From Acidobacteriota bacterium (GTDB taxonomy: Bacteria; Acidobacteriota; Thermoanaerobaculia; Multivoradales; Multivoraceae): a DNA stretch of 64,000 nt. The DNA lies in contig QQVD01000004.1 in assembly GCA_003388555.1 (NCBI GenBank), positions 1 through 64,000 on the forward strand. The letters are read 5' to 3'. The notes beneath the pieces were generated by a model. That model was not told the origin of the DNA. It ran no database searches and worked only from the letters and a program-made list of their open reading frames with translations. Position numbers and translations under genes: made by a program. Shown here in pieces: positions 29,999-39,497 of this stretch (its first letter is position 1; each line of letters begins with the position of its first letter).

Positions 29999-30487
29999 CT
30001 ACCGCGAGCCGGCGTCCACGGCCGGCGGCGCGGACTCATCGTCCGAGCGGCGTAACTCCTCCAAGACGAGGAGAATAACACGCGTCGAGTAGCCCTTGCG
30101 AGCGAGGAAACGTCCGATCGACGCCTCCTCCGCGCCCCTGCCCGAGCGCGCCGCGGCGAGGTCGCGGGCCCGCCGCAGCTCGTCGTCGTCCGACGTCTCG
30201 GCGGCGGCCCGCTGGGCCAGATCCTCGTCGACCCCGCGACGCAGCAGCTCCTGGCGGATCCGCGCCGAACCCTCGCCCCGCCGACGCCGGCGCAGGGCGA
30301 CGAACTCGGCCGCCACCGACTCGTCGTCGATCACGCCGTCGCGGCGCAGCACCGCCAGGATCTGCTCCACCTCCGTCTGCGGATAGTCGCGCCGCAGCAG
30401 CTTGCGCCGCAGCTCGGCTTCGAAGTGCGAACGCTGAGCGAGCAGCTGCAGGGCCTTGTCGAGGCAGCTGACCTCCTCACCCGCCAC
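29999..30487 (-). CDS. recX: recombination regulator RecX
   Basis: Small helical protein that modulates RecA filaments. The 162-residue product has ALQLLAQRSHFEAELRRKL, the VIDDESVAAEFVALRRRRRGEGSARIRQELLRRGV region (three-helix repeats) and the repeat FLARKGYSTRVILLVLEEL. Longest motif named here in parts only. The GTG at 30487 has GGGAG seven bases upstream. recA is not in the window; adjacency to alaS is a frequent recX arrangement. Confidence 0.9.
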   Translation of the reverse strand: MAGEEVSCLDKALQLLAQRSHFEAELRRKLLRRDYPQTEVEQILAVLRRDGVIDDESVAAEFVALRRRRRGEGSARIRQELLRRGVDEDLAQRAAAETSDDDELRRARDLAAARSGRGAEEASIGRFLARKGYSTRVILLVLEELRRSDDESAPPAVDAGSR

Positions 30488-30520
30488 GGCAGATCTCCCT
30501 TGTGGCAGCCGGCAGCCGCG

Positions 30521-31699
30521 TCAGCGCTCGATCTCGAACTCTTCTTCGAGCATCTCGGAGGCCTCGAAGTCGCCCCCTCGGGGGCCGACCAGGGTGCCCT
30601 CCATCTGCGCCCGGGCCAGGTCGGCGGTCGACTGCACGCCCTCGAGCTTGAGCTTGAACTCGTCCGGGTTGCTGGCCCGCTTCATCGCGTCGTCGAGCGA
30701 GATCAGGCCGCCGGTGTAGAGCATGTAGAGGCTCTGGTCGAAGGTCTGCATGCCGTACTGGCTGGTGCCGAGGGAGATCTGGTCGCGGATGAACTTGGTC
30801 TTGTCCTTGTTCTCGATGCACTCGCGGATGTACGGCGTGGTGATCATGATCTCGGTCGCCGGCACCCGGCCCATCGAATCGAGGCGTGGCACCAGACGCA
30901 ACGAGATGACCGACTTGATCACCTGCGCCAGCTGCAGCCGGATCTGCTTCTGATGGTGCGGCGGGAAAACCGAGATGATCCGGTTGACGGTCTCGGTGGC
31001 GTCCAGCGTGTGCAGGGTCGAGAACACCAGATGGCCGGTCTCGGCCGCCAGCAGCGCTGTCTCGATGGTCTCGTAGTCGCGCATCTCGCCGACCAGGATG
31101 ACGTCGGGATCCTGGCGCAGCGCCGCGCGCAGCGAGCGGCTGTACTCGTAGGCGTCGACGTCGAGCTCGCGCTGGTTGACGATCGAGCGCTTGTCGCGGT
31201 GCAGGTACTCGATCGGATCCTCGATCGTGATGATGTGCTCGGCGCGGCTCGAGTTGATGTGGTCGATCATCGCCGCCAGCGTGGTGCTCTTGCCGGAGCC
31301 GGTGGTCCCGGTGCACAGCACCAGCCCGCGGCGCTCCTCGCAGATGCCCTCGAGCACGGGAGGAAGCATCAGCTCGCGCATCGACAGGATGCGGGCCGGG
31401 ATCACGCGCAGCACCAGACCGATCGTGCCGCGCTGCTGGAAGACGTTGCAGCGGAAGCGGCCGAGGCCAGGCACCGAGTAGGCGATGTCGAGGTCGAGCT
31501 CCTCCTTGAAGCGCTGCTTCTGGCGCGCGTTCATGATGGAGAACGCCATCTGCACGGTGTCCTCCTGCATCAACCGCTTGAGCTCGTTCAGCGGCTTGAG
31601 CATCCCGTCGATGCGGATCACCGGCGGCGAGCCCACCTTGAGGTGGATGTCAGAGGCCTTGTTCTCGACCCCGATCTTGAGCACGTCGTTGATGTTCAC
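30521..31699 (-). CDS. pilT: type IV pilus retraction ATPase, PilT/PilU family
   Basis: Hexameric cytoplasmic ATPase that depolymerises pili and drives twitching. The 392-residue product has the N-terminal KASDIHLKVGSPPVIRIDG, Walker A GTTGSGKST, the Asp box ITIEDPIEYLH, Walker B QDPDVILVGEMRD, the His box TGHLVFSTLHT, and a C-terminal YIRECIENKDKTKF in place of the PilT AIRNLIRE motif, which leans toward PilU-like. The GTG at 31699 has GGAGG six bases upstream. A prepilin lies 15 kb away. Confidence 0.94.
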   Translation of the reverse strand: MNINDVLKIGVENKASDIHLKVGSPPVIRIDGMLKPLNELKRLMQEDTVQMAFSIMNARQKQRFKEELDLDIAYSVPGLGRFRCNVFQQRGTIGLVLRVIPARILSMRELMLPPVLEGICEERRGLVLCTGTTGSGKSTTLAAMIDHINSSRAEHIITIEDPIEYLHRDKRSIVNQRELDVDAYEYSRSLRAALRQDPDVILVGEMRDYETIETALLAAETGHLVFSTLHTLDATETVNRIISVFPPHHQKQIRLQLAQVIKSVISLRLVPRLDSMGRVPATEIMITTPYIRECIENKDKTKFIRDQISLGTSQYGMQTFDQSLYMLYTGGLISLDDAMKRASNPDEFKLKLEGVQSTADLARAQMEGTLVGPRGGDFEASEMLEEEFEIER

Positions 31700-31779
31700 G
31701 GCGCTCCTCCGCTGTCGACCGGCGCCGCGGGATCGGCTCGACGGACGGCGAGCCCGCCACGCCTGCGGCGCCACCGGTC

Positions 31780-31785
31780 ATCCTA
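31780..31785 (-). promoter_or_regulatory. possible -10 element of pilT
   Basis: TAGGAT on the minus strand, about 80 bases upstream of the pilT start, identical to the hexamers before tatA and hrcA. No good -35 partner is seen. Confidence 0.3.
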
Positions 31786-31861
31786 CAGGAACGGTGGCGT
31801 GTGCGTCGGCGGCGGTGCTGCCGCTGGGCCGGGTCGACCGCCGGCACCAGGCGGCACGGCC

Positions 31862-32641
31862 TCAGCGCCAAGGGGCAACCAGCAGCAAGCCGCTCGCCAC
31901 CAGCGCCGCGGTCTCCACCCGCAGCACTCTCGGCCCGAGGCGCATCGGCAGCCAGCCTCCCTCCCTCACTCCGAGGGCGTAGCGTGCGGCGAGCCGCTCC
32001 TCCTCGTGCGGCGAGAAGCCGCCCTCCGGGCCGATGACGAGGCGCATCCTGGCGGCGCCGCGCAGCAGCGCTGGCTCCTGCGGCGGGTGGCGCAGATCGA
32101 GGACCACGGTGGCCGGAGCGGCGGCGTCGGGCGCTTCGGCCAGCAGCTCGTCGAACCGTCGGTCGAGCTCGATCGCCGGCAGCACGCTGCCGCCGCTCTG
32201 CTCGAGCGCCGAGCGGGCGACGCGCTCGAAGCGCGCCTGCTGTCGGTCGGCGTAACGGTGCTGCGAGCGCTCGCTGTCGTAGAACACGATGCGGCGCACT
32301 CCCAGCTCGCCGAGCTTCTCGACCAGCCACGAGGCGCGCTCGGGGCGCAGCGCAGCGCACCACACCTCGAGCCGGAGGTCCGGCTCGGCAGCGACTAGCG
32401 CCTCCTCGAGCCGCAGCGTCGCGGAACTGCGCTCGACCTCCTCGACGACCGCGGCCCGCGAGCCGCCCCGACCGTCGACCACCCGCAGCCGCTCACCGAC
32501 CGCCAGGCGACGGGCACGGAAGAGGTGCCGGTAGGCGTCGCCTCCGACGACGACGCGCTGGCCACCCAGCTGCTCCGGACCGACCAGCAGAGTCGCGACG
32601 AGACGGACCCGGTCGTCGCCGGCGAGCGGTTCAGAGGGCAT
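31862..32641 (-). CDS. rsmE: 16S rRNA (uracil-N3)-methyltransferase RsmE
   Basis: SPOUT-class enzyme that methylates U1498 of 16S rRNA. The 259-residue product has the N-terminal PUA-like part (GGDAYRHLFRARRL), KLGELGVRRIVFYDSERSQ, the cofactor knot LVIGPEGGFSPHEEERL and LGPRVLRVETAAL. The ATG overlaps the prmA end by 11 bases, so the two methyltransferases are coupled. Confidence 0.95.
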   Translation of the reverse strand: MPSEPLAGDDRVRLVATLLVGPEQLGGQRVVVGGDAYRHLFRARRLAVGERLRVVDGRGGSRAAVVEEVERSSATLRLEEALVAAEPDLRLEVWCAALRPERASWLVEKLGELGVRRIVFYDSERSQHRYADRQQARFERVARSALEQSGGSVLPAIELDRRFDELLAEAPDAAAPATVVLDLRHPPQEPALLRGAARMRLVIGPEGGFSPHEEERLAARYALGVREGGWLPMRLGPRVLRVETAALVASGLLLVAPWR

Positions 32642-33698
32642 CGCTCTTCCGCCGCGCCAGCACCAGGGCGATCCACTCTTCGCGCTGCGCGGTCTCGACG
32701 CACTCGAGGCCGAGGTCGCGCCAGCGTCCCTCGATCTCCTGCCGCTGCTCGCTCAGCACGCCGCTGAGCAGCAGCTCGCCGCCGTCGGCCAGGGCCGCCG
32801 CGATGGCCGCCTCCTGGCCCTCGATGCGATGAGGCAGCACGTTCACGGCCACCAGCTCGAAGCCGCCGCGAGCGCTCTCCCCGAGACACGCCACGGTGCC
32901 GCAGACCAGTTGCAGCGGCAGCCGGTTGCGCTCGGCGTTGCGTGCGGCGACGAAGCTCGAGCAGGGATCGATCTCCACCCCCAGAGCGGCACGGGCGCCG
33001 AGCCGCCGCGCCACCAGACAGAGGATGCCCGATCCCGAGCCGACATCGAGCAGGCGCGCTCCCTCGAGACGGCGCTGCTCGAGCAGGTCGACCATCAACC
33101 GGGTGGTGGGATGGCTGCCGGTACCGAAGGCCTGCTCGGCCGGCAGCAGGAGACGGTGGCGCTGCCGCGCGCCCGCACCCTCGGGCGGCAGAGCACGATC
33201 GCCGGCATCCGCCAGCCCGGCCGCCTCGGCCGGCTCGTCGGGATCGCGCGGATCGAAGACGAAGCGGGCGGTCGTGATCGGCTGCGCCCTGGCGCGGTAC
33301 TCCGCCAGCCAGTCGCGCGGCGGCAGCTCGGCGACACCGACGATCCGACAGCAGCTCGCCTCGTCGCCGAGACCGTCCAGCGCTGCCCGCGCCCGCTCGC
33401 GGAGCCCCTCCTCGCCGCCGGGCCCCAAGGGCGGGAAGATCGCCTCCAGCGGCAGCCGGTCGCCGCGGGCCTCGAGGCGCTCGGCGAGCAGACCTCCGGC
33501 CGGCTGCACGCCGAGGCAGCCGATCTCGAACAGTCGCGCCGCGGCGTCGTCCTCCCAGCGAGCGTCGACCTCGAACCGCAGCGCCAGGTGGCCGCAGCCC
33601 GCCTGGGCTCCGCGGTTGGGTGACGCGCCCGCGCCGACCGCGGCGCTCGACCGCCGTCCTCGCCGACTCAGCGGAACAGCTCCTTCACCTTTCCCCAC
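32631..33698 (-). CDS. prmA: ribosomal protein L11 methyltransferase
   Basis: Class I SAM enzyme that trimethylates L11. The 355-residue reading has [32 protein letters not shown], the SAM loop [15 protein letters not shown], the acidic [16 protein letters not shown] and the catalytic-site [10 protein letters not shown] (NVLP where many have NILA). Start is unsure: GTG 33698 overlaps dnaJ by 31 bases with poor spacing to its AGAGG, while a CTG at 33671 would overlap the dnaJ stop as CTGA with AAGGAG eight bases upstream. Confidence 0.92.
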   Translation of the reverse strand: MGKGEGAVPLSRRGRRSSAAVGAGASPNRGAQAGCGHLALRFEVDARWEDDAAARLFEIGCLGVQPAGGLLAERLEARGDRLPLEAIFPPLGPGGEEGLRERARAALDGLGDEASCCRIVGVAELPPRDWLAEYRARAQPITTARFVFDPRDPDEPAEAAGLADAGDRALPPEGAGARQRHRLLLPAEQAFGTGSHPTTRLMVDLLEQRRLEGARLLDVGSGSGILCLVARRLGARAALGVEIDPCSSFVAARNAERNRLPLQLVCGTVACLGESARGGFELVAVNVLPHRIEGQEAAIAAALADGGELLLSGVLSEQRQEIEGRWRDLGLECVETAQREEWIALVLARRKSDAL

Positions 33699-34786
33699 AC
33701 CCTCTTGCGCCCCGAGCCGACGCGCTCACCGCCGATCTCCGCCAGGCGCTCGAGCAGCTCGCGCTCCTCCTCGCCGACCTCCTTCGGCGACGGCACGTGC
33801 AGGGCGATCTGCACCACGTGGTTGCCGCGGCCGCTGCGACCGAGTCGCGGGATGCCGTCACCGCGCAGCACGAAACGCTGGCCGGGCTGGCTGCCGGCGG
33901 GGACCTCGAGCTCGCGACGACCGTGCAGGGTGTCGACCTGGAGGATGCCGCCGAGCACCGCCTGCGGGTAGCCGATCAGCTCGAGGGTGTAGACGTCGGC
34001 GCCCTGCCGGGCGAATCGCTCGTGCTCCTCGACGTGCACCACCACGAAGAGATCTCCCGGCGGCCCGCCGCGCAGACCGTGCTCGCCCTCACCGGCGAGA
34101 CGCAGCCGAGCCCCGGTGTCGACCCCGGGCGGGATCGTCACCTGGATCGAGCGTTCCTTCTCGACCCGGCCCTGACCCTGGCACTCGCTGCACGGGTCGC
34201 TGATCACCTGACCCTGGCCCTGGCACTGCGGGCAGGTGCGAGCCACGGTGAAGAAGCCCTGGGTGAAACGCACCTGACCGCGGCCGGCGCACCCGGCACA
34301 CGTCTTCGGCGCCTCGCCGCCGGCCGAGCCGCTGCCCGAGCACCTCTCACAGCTCTCGAGGCGCGGGATGCGCAGCTCCGGCTCACAACCAAAAGCCGCC
34401 TCCTCGAAGGTGATCTGCAGGTCGTAGCGCAGGTCGGCGCCGCCCATGGCGCCACCGCGCCCGCGCCGCGGCCGCCCCTGACCGAACAGGTCGCCGAAGC
34501 CGAAGAGGTCGCCGAGGATGTCCGAGAAGTCGGTGAAGGCCGAGGGATCGAACCCGCCGGCGAAGCCGCCGCCGGAATGGCCGAACTGGTCGTAGCGTGC
34601 GCGCTTCTCGGGGTTCGAGAGCACGGAGTACGCCTCTGCGGCCTCCTTGAACTTCTCCTCCGCCTCCTTGTCGCCGGGGTTCTTGTCCGGGTGGAACTGG
34701 ACCGCCAGCCTGCGGTAGGCGGACTTGATCGCCTTGACGTCGGCGTCGCGCTCGACCCCGAGCACTTCGTAGTAGTCACGCTTCAC
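33668..34786 (-). CDS. dnaJ: chaperone DnaJ
   Basis: Type I Hsp40 co-chaperone that hands clients to DnaK and stimulates its ATPase. The 372-residue product has the J domain ([14 protein letters not shown], with the HPD triad in [11 protein letters not shown]), a Gly/Phe region ([11 protein letters not shown]), four zinc repeats ([32 protein letters not shown]) and the C-terminal substrate domain. The GTG at 34786 has GGAGAG seven bases upstream. About 180 bases separate it from dnaK. Confidence 0.97.
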   Translation of the reverse strand: MKRDYYEVLGVERDADVKAIKSAYRRLAVQFHPDKNPGDKEAEEKFKEAAEAYSVLSNPEKRARYDQFGHSGGGFAGGFDPSAFTDFSDILGDLFGFGDLFGQGRPRRGRGGAMGGADLRYDLQITFEEAAFGCEPELRIPRLESCERCSGSGSAGGEAPKTCAGCAGRGQVRFTQGFFTVARTCPQCQGQGQVISDPCSECQGQGRVEKERSIQVTIPPGVDTGARLRLAGEGEHGLRGGPPGDLFVVVHVEEHERFARQGADVYTLELIGYPQAVLGGILQVDTLHGRRELEVPAGSQPGQRFVLRGDGIPRLGRSGRGNHVVQIALHVPSPKEVGEEERELLERLAEIGGERVGSGRKRVWGKVKELFR

Positions 34787-34966
34787 GACACTCTCCGGAT
34801 GCGTCCGTGCACGACGGGCGCGGCGCCCGTGGTGGGCGGAGGACGACGCGCACGGCCCGGCCCAGACCGCTGAGCGCGCTTCCCGAGGCCGACCCGGGGC
34901 GACGCGAACCGCCGCCCGCGAGGTCCCGACGGCCTCCGCGCGCCGCTGGCGCCGGAGCCGGGGACG

Positions 34967-36787
34967 CTACTCGTTGGCCTCGTCCAACATCAGGTTCGAC
35001 AGCAGGCGCGAGATCGAGTTCAGATCGAACATCGCCGCCTCCATGTCCACTCGGTCCTCGCTGCCCAGCGCGGTGCGCGCCTGGCCGAGGACCTCCTTGA
35101 CTCGCTTGCGGTCCGAGTCGCGCAGTGCTTCGCCGAACTGCTCGAGGACCTTCTCGTTGGTGTAGACCATGCCTTCGAGCCGGTTGCGCACGCGGCGCAG
35201 CTCGCGCCGTTCGCGGTCGGCCTTGGCGTAGTCGGTCGCCTCCTGGACCAGGCGGTCGACCTCCTGCTGGCTCAGTCCGCTCGCCGGGCTGATCTGGATC
35301 GTCTGCTGGTGATTCGTCGCCATGTCGCGCGCCGACACCGTGTGGATGCTGTTCGAGTCGATCGAGAAGGTGACTTCGATCTGCGGCACGCCCTTCGGCG
35401 CCGGCGCCACGCCGACCAGCTCGATCTTGCCCAGCGAGCGGTTGTCAGCCGCCAGCTCGCGCTCTCCCTGCAGCACGTGGATCTCCACCGTGTCCTGGTT
35501 GTCGACGACGGTGGTGAAGATCTGCGACATCTTGGTCGGGATCGTCGAGTTGCGCTCGATCAGCCGGGTGAACAGACCGCCCTGGGTCTCGATGCCGAGC
35601 GACAACGGGGTGACGTCGAGCAGCACGACGTCCTTGATGTTGCCCTGCAGGATGCCGCCCTGGATGGCGGCGCCCATCGCGACGACCTCGTCGGGGTTGA
35701 TGTCCGAGTTCGGCTCGCGCTGGAAGAGCTCCTTGACGATCCGGTGCACCATCGGCATCCGCGTCTGGCCGCCCACCAGCAGCACCTCGTCGATCTGACT
35801 CGGCGCCAGCCCGGCCTGCTCCAGCGCGTCGAGACATGGCCCGCGGGTCCGCTCGACCAGATCGCGCACGATCTCCTCGAAGTGGCCGCGGGTGAGGCTG
35901 CGCGACAGGTGCCGCGGACCGTGGTCGTCGGCCGAGATGAAGGGCAGGTTGATCGGCGCCTCCTCGCTGACCGACAGCTCGCACTTGGCGCGTTCCGCGG
36001 CCTCCTTGAGGCGCTGCAGGGCCATGCGATCGCTGCGCAGGTCGATCGAGGTCTCCTTCTGGAACTCCTCGACCAGCCAGTCCATGATCCGGCGGTCGAA
36101 GTCCTCGCCGCCCAGATCCGGGTCGCCGTTGGTCGCCTTGACCTCGAAGATCCCCTGCGACAGCTCCATGATCGAGATGTCGAAGGTGCCGCCTCCGAGA
36201 TCGAAGACCGCGATGTTCTCCGAGCCGTCACGGCGGTCGAGCCCGTAGGCGAGGGCGGCGGCGGTCGGCTCGTTGATGATCCGCAGCACCTCGAGACCGG
36301 CGATCCGGCCGGCGTCCTTGGTCGCCTGGCGCTGCGAATCGTCGAAGTAGGCCGGCACCGTGACGATCGCCTCCTCGATGCGCTCGTCGAGGATCTCCTC
36401 GGCAAACGAACGCAGCTCCTGCAGGATGATCGCTGAGATCTCCTCCGGGCTGTACGAACGGTCGCGGATGCGGATCTTCACGTCGCCGTTGGGAGACTCG
36501 ATCAGCGGATACGGCAGATGCACGTCGAGCGCCCGCTGCACGTGCGGGTCGTTGAACTTGCGGCCGATCAGGCGCTTGACCGCGAACACCGTGTTCTGGG
36601 GATTGGTGATCGCCTGGCGCTTGGCGATCTGACCGACGAGCCGGTCGCCGTCCTCGGCGAAGGCGACGATGGAGGCGGTGGTCCGGCTGCCCTCCCGGTT
36701 GGCGAGCACCCGGGGTGCGGCGACTCCTTCGACGACTGCCACGCAGCTGTTCGTCGTGCCGAGGTCGATGCCGAGAATCTTGCTCAC
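34967..36787 (-). CDS. dnaK: chaperone DnaK (Hsp70)
   Basis: ATP-driven chaperone. The 606-residue product has the nucleotide-binding domain ([61 protein letters not shown]) and the substrate domain ([42 protein letters not shown]). It ends soon after the helical lid at LMLDEANE, without the Gly-rich acidic tail that often closes bacterial DnaK. The GTG at 36787 has AGGAAG upstream. Order grpE-dnaK-dnaJ is conserved. Confidence 0.97.
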   Translation of the reverse strand: MSKILGIDLGTTNSCVAVVEGVAAPRVLANREGSRTTASIVAFAEDGDRLVGQIAKRQAITNPQNTVFAVKRLIGRKFNDPHVQRALDVHLPYPLIESPNGDVKIRIRDRSYSPEEISAIILQELRSFAEEILDERIEEAIVTVPAYFDDSQRQATKDAGRIAGLEVLRIINEPTAAALAYGLDRRDGSENIAVFDLGGGTFDISIMELSQGIFEVKATNGDPDLGGEDFDRRIMDWLVEEFQKETSIDLRSDRMALQRLKEAAERAKCELSVSEEAPINLPFISADDHGPRHLSRSLTRGHFEEIVRDLVERTRGPCLDALEQAGLAPSQIDEVLLVGGQTRMPMVHRIVKELFQREPNSDINPDEVVAMGAAIQGGILQGNIKDVVLLDVTPLSLGIETQGGLFTRLIERNSTIPTKMSQIFTTVVDNQDTVEIHVLQGERELAADNRSLGKIELVGVAPAPKGVPQIEVTFSIDSNSIHTVSARDMATNHQQTIQISPASGLSQQEVDRLVQEATDYAKADRERRELRRVRNRLEGMVYTNEKVLEQFGEALRDSDRKRVKEVLGQARTALGSEDRVDMEAAMFDLNSISRLLSNLMLDEANE

Positions 36788-36835
36788 CGAGTCTTCCTGG
36801 CCGGCTCACCGGCGCCTTCACATCCGGCGGGGCGG

Positions 36836-37678
36836 TCAGCTCCCCGCGTCCGCGTCGTCGTCGAGCGGCTCGTCGAACGCGCCGTTCACTTCGTCGTCGC
36901 TCGCGGAATCTCCCGCCTCGTCGCGTGCCGCCTTCCTGGCATTCCTGGCGGATTCCGACGGAACCGCCACGACGACCATCGCCGCGCGCAACAACCGATC
37001 GTGCAGGGTATAGCCACGCTGGTACTCGTCGACAACAGTAGCAGTCGCGACCTCGTCGTCCTCCACCCGGGAAACCGCTTCGTGCACCGACGGGTCGAAG
37101 CGCTCGCCCACCGCGGTGATGGGCTCGACTCCGGCACGCTCCATGATGCCCTCGATCTGCTTCAGGATCATCTCGACACCTCGCTTGAGATCGTCGAGAT
37201 CTCCGTCGGCCTCCAGAGCGCGAGTCAGATTGTCGACTACCTGGAGGCAGTCGCGCAACACGCCCTCGGCGGCGTAGCGCTTCTCGTCCTGCCGGCTGCG
37301 CTCGGTGCGACGGCGGAAGTTCTCGTAGTCGGCCAGGGCGCGCAGGGCCCGGTCCTTCTCCTCCGCCAGTCGCCCTTCGAGCTCCTGGACGCGCCGCGAC
37401 ATCTCCTCGAGCTCGGCGGAGGCGGCTCCGGCCACCTTCGCGGGCCGCTCCGACTCCTGCCGATGAGCGGTCGGCGCCTCGGCGTCGCCTACGCTCGCCG
37501 CCTGCGCGGTCTCTGCGGACTCGGCTTCCGGATGGTGGCGCGCACCGACCCGGGCGTCCACGGCCTCGAGCGCCTCGCGCATGAGGGTCTCGGGGTCCGA
37601 GTCGGAGTCGTCTTCGAGATCGAGATCGTAGACGTCCTCGTCCTCTTCGACGGCGTCGTTGTGGGGATCCTGGTTCAT
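36836..37678 (-). CDS. grpE: nucleotide exchange factor GrpE
   Basis: Releases ADP from DnaK. The 280-residue product is longer than usual: about 115 acidic and low-complexity residues (EEDEDVYDLDLEDD) precede the coiled coil (ELEEMSRRVQELEGRL) and the core RALADYENFRRRTERSRQD, ERFDPSVHEAVSRVEDDE and GYTLHDRLLRAAMVVVA. An acidic tail (FDEPLDDDADAGS) follows. The ATG at 37678 starts the acidic region; no clear Shine-Dalgarno is seen. First gene of the chaperone run after hrcA. Confidence 0.94.
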   Translation of the reverse strand: MNQDPHNDAVEEDEDVYDLDLEDDSDSDPETLMREALEAVDARVGARHHPEAESAETAQAASVGDAEAPTAHRQESERPAKVAGAASAELEEMSRRVQELEGRLAEEKDRALRALADYENFRRRTERSRQDEKRYAAEGVLRDCLQVVDNLTRALEADGDLDDLKRGVEMILKQIEGIMERAGVEPITAVGERFDPSVHEAVSRVEDDEVATATVVDEYQRGYTLHDRLLRAAMVVVAVPSESARNARKAARDEAGDSASDDEVNGAFDEPLDDDADAGS

Positions 37679-38083
37679 GGCACTGGATTGGACCGCTCGA
37701 GCGCGGCCGGGGCAAGGATCGGCAGCATCCCGTCGGCCCACTGCGGTCGACGAACGCCGCTGCGGGTCGGGGTCCGGAACGAAGAGATCGCCGGCGCAGG
37801 CGCGGCCGCACCAGGCGAGCGGACACCCGTCGCGCCACTCCCTCTCCAGTCGCGCGGCGGAACCGCTCGGCGATTCCTTCGCGCGAAAATACCAGAGCCG
37901 GCAGCCGCTCGGCCAGTCGCCCGGAAGAGAAGGTCAGGAGCGACCCCTTGGCCTGGCCGCAACCGCCAGCAGCCGGACGAGCCTTGCCTAGCGCCACCGG
38001 CGCACGCCGACGGGGATCCTGCGGCCGCCGACCGTCGCGGCAGCGGCCTCAGATCCGCTTCGAGGAGCTCGCACCGGGCGGGC
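37679..38083 (-). other. intergenic region between hrcA and grpE
   Basis: No gene is supported in these 405 bases. It holds the only A/T run of the region, GAAAATA, read as TATTTT on the minus strand (37891-37886), which may be the -10 of a grpE-dnaK promoter about 200 bases upstream of grpE. The HrcA operator CIRCE (TTAGCACTC with its inverted copy) is not visible. Confidence 0.5.
37886..37891 (-). promoter_or_regulatory. possible -10 element upstream of grpE
   Basis: TATTTT on the minus strand is the closest match to TATAAT in the gap. A TGGCCG hexamer lies 18 bases upstream, a weak -35. A sigma-32-type promoter was not recognised. Confidence 0.3.
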
Positions 38084-39205
38084 TCACAGCGTCCCCTCGA
38101 GAGCCGCGGTCAGGCGATCGCCGAGATAGTCGACCAGCGGGATCAGCTTGCCGTACTCCATGCGCGAGGGACCGAAGAGACCGATGCCTCCCACCGGCCT
38201 GCCCTCGACCAGGCAGCCCTTGACGATGAGCGAGAAGTCGAGGTCCGAGGTGAGGTCGCTCTCCTCGCCGATGTAGACACGCACCGCCTCACCTTCGATG
38301 CAGCGCCCGAGCAGCGCAGCGACCCGAGCCTTGTCCGAGAAGGTGTCGAAGAGGCGCCGGACTCGCCCGAGGTCGGAGAGCTCCGGCAGCCCGAGCAGGG
38401 CCTCGGTGCCCTGCACCGCGAGGTGGGGCGCCGATTCGACGTCGAGGCCCTGTTGGGCGAGTCGGATCGCCCGCCCCAGCAGCTGGTCGACCTGCGCCCG
38501 CCCGTCCGCCAGGCTGCTCAGCAGGCGGCGCCGGATCTCGGCGATCGAGTGGCCGGCGAAGGTCTCGCTGACGAAGTTCGACAACCGGATCAGCTCTTCG
38601 CGGGCGATCTCTTCCTCGACACGCACCACCTTGTTGTCGACGAAACCGTTCGCCGAGACCACGACGCAGAGCACCTTGTTGCCGGTCAGGGGCACGAACT
38701 CGATCCGTTCGACCGCCGTCTGCGCCACCTCCGGCGTCACCACGATCCCGACCTGCGAGCTGAGCTCGGAGAGCAGCTGAGACGCGAGGCTGGTGAGCTC
38801 GTCCTGATCGGCGCCGCCGCCGCTCAGCTCGGCGTCGATGAGTCGCATCGCGGCGGGCGAGGGAGACTCGGCCTTCATCAACGAGTCGATGAACAGATGG
38901 TACCCCTGCGTCGTCGGTACCCGGCCGGCCGAGGCGTGCGGCTGGCGCAGGTAGCCCATCTCCTCCAGATCCGCCATCGTGTTGCGGATGCTGGCCGAGG
39001 ACAGCGACAGCACCCGGTCCTTGGCCAGCCGTCGCGAGCTCACCGGCTCGGCGGTGAGCAGGTACTGCTCGACGACACCGCGCAGGATCTCGCGATCGCG
39101 ATCGCTCAGGGTCTGGGCGCTGTCGGAGCTGAGGTTGCTGTCGGTACTCTCGCCCACGGCGTGCTCTTGCGAACCGGAGCGCCGGCGACGGACGCGTCGC
39201 CGCAC
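38084..39205 (-). CDS. hrcA: heat-inducible repressor HrcA
   Basis: Winged-helix repressor of chaperone operons in many bacteria. The 373-residue reading has the DNA-binding part LSDRDREILRGVVEQYLLTAEPVSSRRL in segments, SSASIRNTMADLEEMGYLRQPHASAGRVPT, and the C-terminal regulatory domain with IGEESDLTSDLDFSLI and IGLFGPSRMEYGKLIPLVDYL. The GTG at 39205 is the longest start; a GTG about 16 codons in (GESTDS) is possible. Leads the hrcA-grpE-dnaK-dnaJ run and is divergent from the MglA-like gene. Confidence 0.95.
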   Translation of the reverse strand: MRRRVRRRRSGSQEHAVGESTDSNLSSDSAQTLSDRDREILRGVVEQYLLTAEPVSSRRLAKDRVLSLSSASIRNTMADLEEMGYLRQPHASAGRVPTTQGYHLFIDSLMKAESPSPAAMRLIDAELSGGGADQDELTSLASQLLSELSSQVGIVVTPEVAQTAVERIEFVPLTGNKVLCVVVSANGFVDNKVVRVEEEIAREELIRLSNFVSETFAGHSIAEIRRRLLSSLADGRAQVDQLLGRAIRLAQQGLDVESAPHLAVQGTEALLGLPELSDLGRVRRLFDTFSDKARVAALLGRCIEGEAVRVYIGEESDLTSDLDFSLIVKGCLVEGRPVGGIGLFGPSRMEYGKLIPLVDYLGDRLTAALEGTL

Positions 39206-39219
39206 CCGATCCGGTCACG

Positions 39220-39225
39220 ATCCTA
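39220..39225 (-). promoter_or_regulatory. possible -10 element of hrcA
   Basis: TAGGAT on the minus strand, 14 bases before the hrcA GTG. Same hexamer as upstream of tatA and pilT; no good -35 seen. Confidence 0.35.
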
Positions 39226-39371
39226 CCAGCGACCGGATGGTCACCCGTGCTCTCGACGGCCGGCGACGACCGGTCCGGCGCCGGGTGCCGGCCCTCGGCG
39301 CCGTTCGCAAGTCCCTGGCTCCCTGCGGCTTGCGGCCGACCGCGCAGGCACCGGCGTCGACGGCGCGTCTG

Positions 39372-39400
39372 TTGCCCCCGCCCCTTGCAACTGGTAGCCT
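39372..39400 (+). promoter_or_regulatory. candidate promoter of the MglA-like gene
   Basis: TTGCCC (39372-39377), a 17-base spacer and TAGCCT (39395-39400). The start codon is at 39498, giving a leader of about 90 bases. Confidence 0.55.
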
Positions 39401-39497
39401 CCTCGGTTGGACCGGGAGCCGGCTGCTGGTGGCGCCACGGCCGGCGGCGCCTGTCCGTCGGATCCCTCCGGCCACAGTCCTTCTACGAGACCGCCGC

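Noticed and set aside
36518-39397. 959-codon plus-strand reading across grpE and hrcA
   Set aside because: Spans two well-supported minus-strand genes; no recognisable protein.
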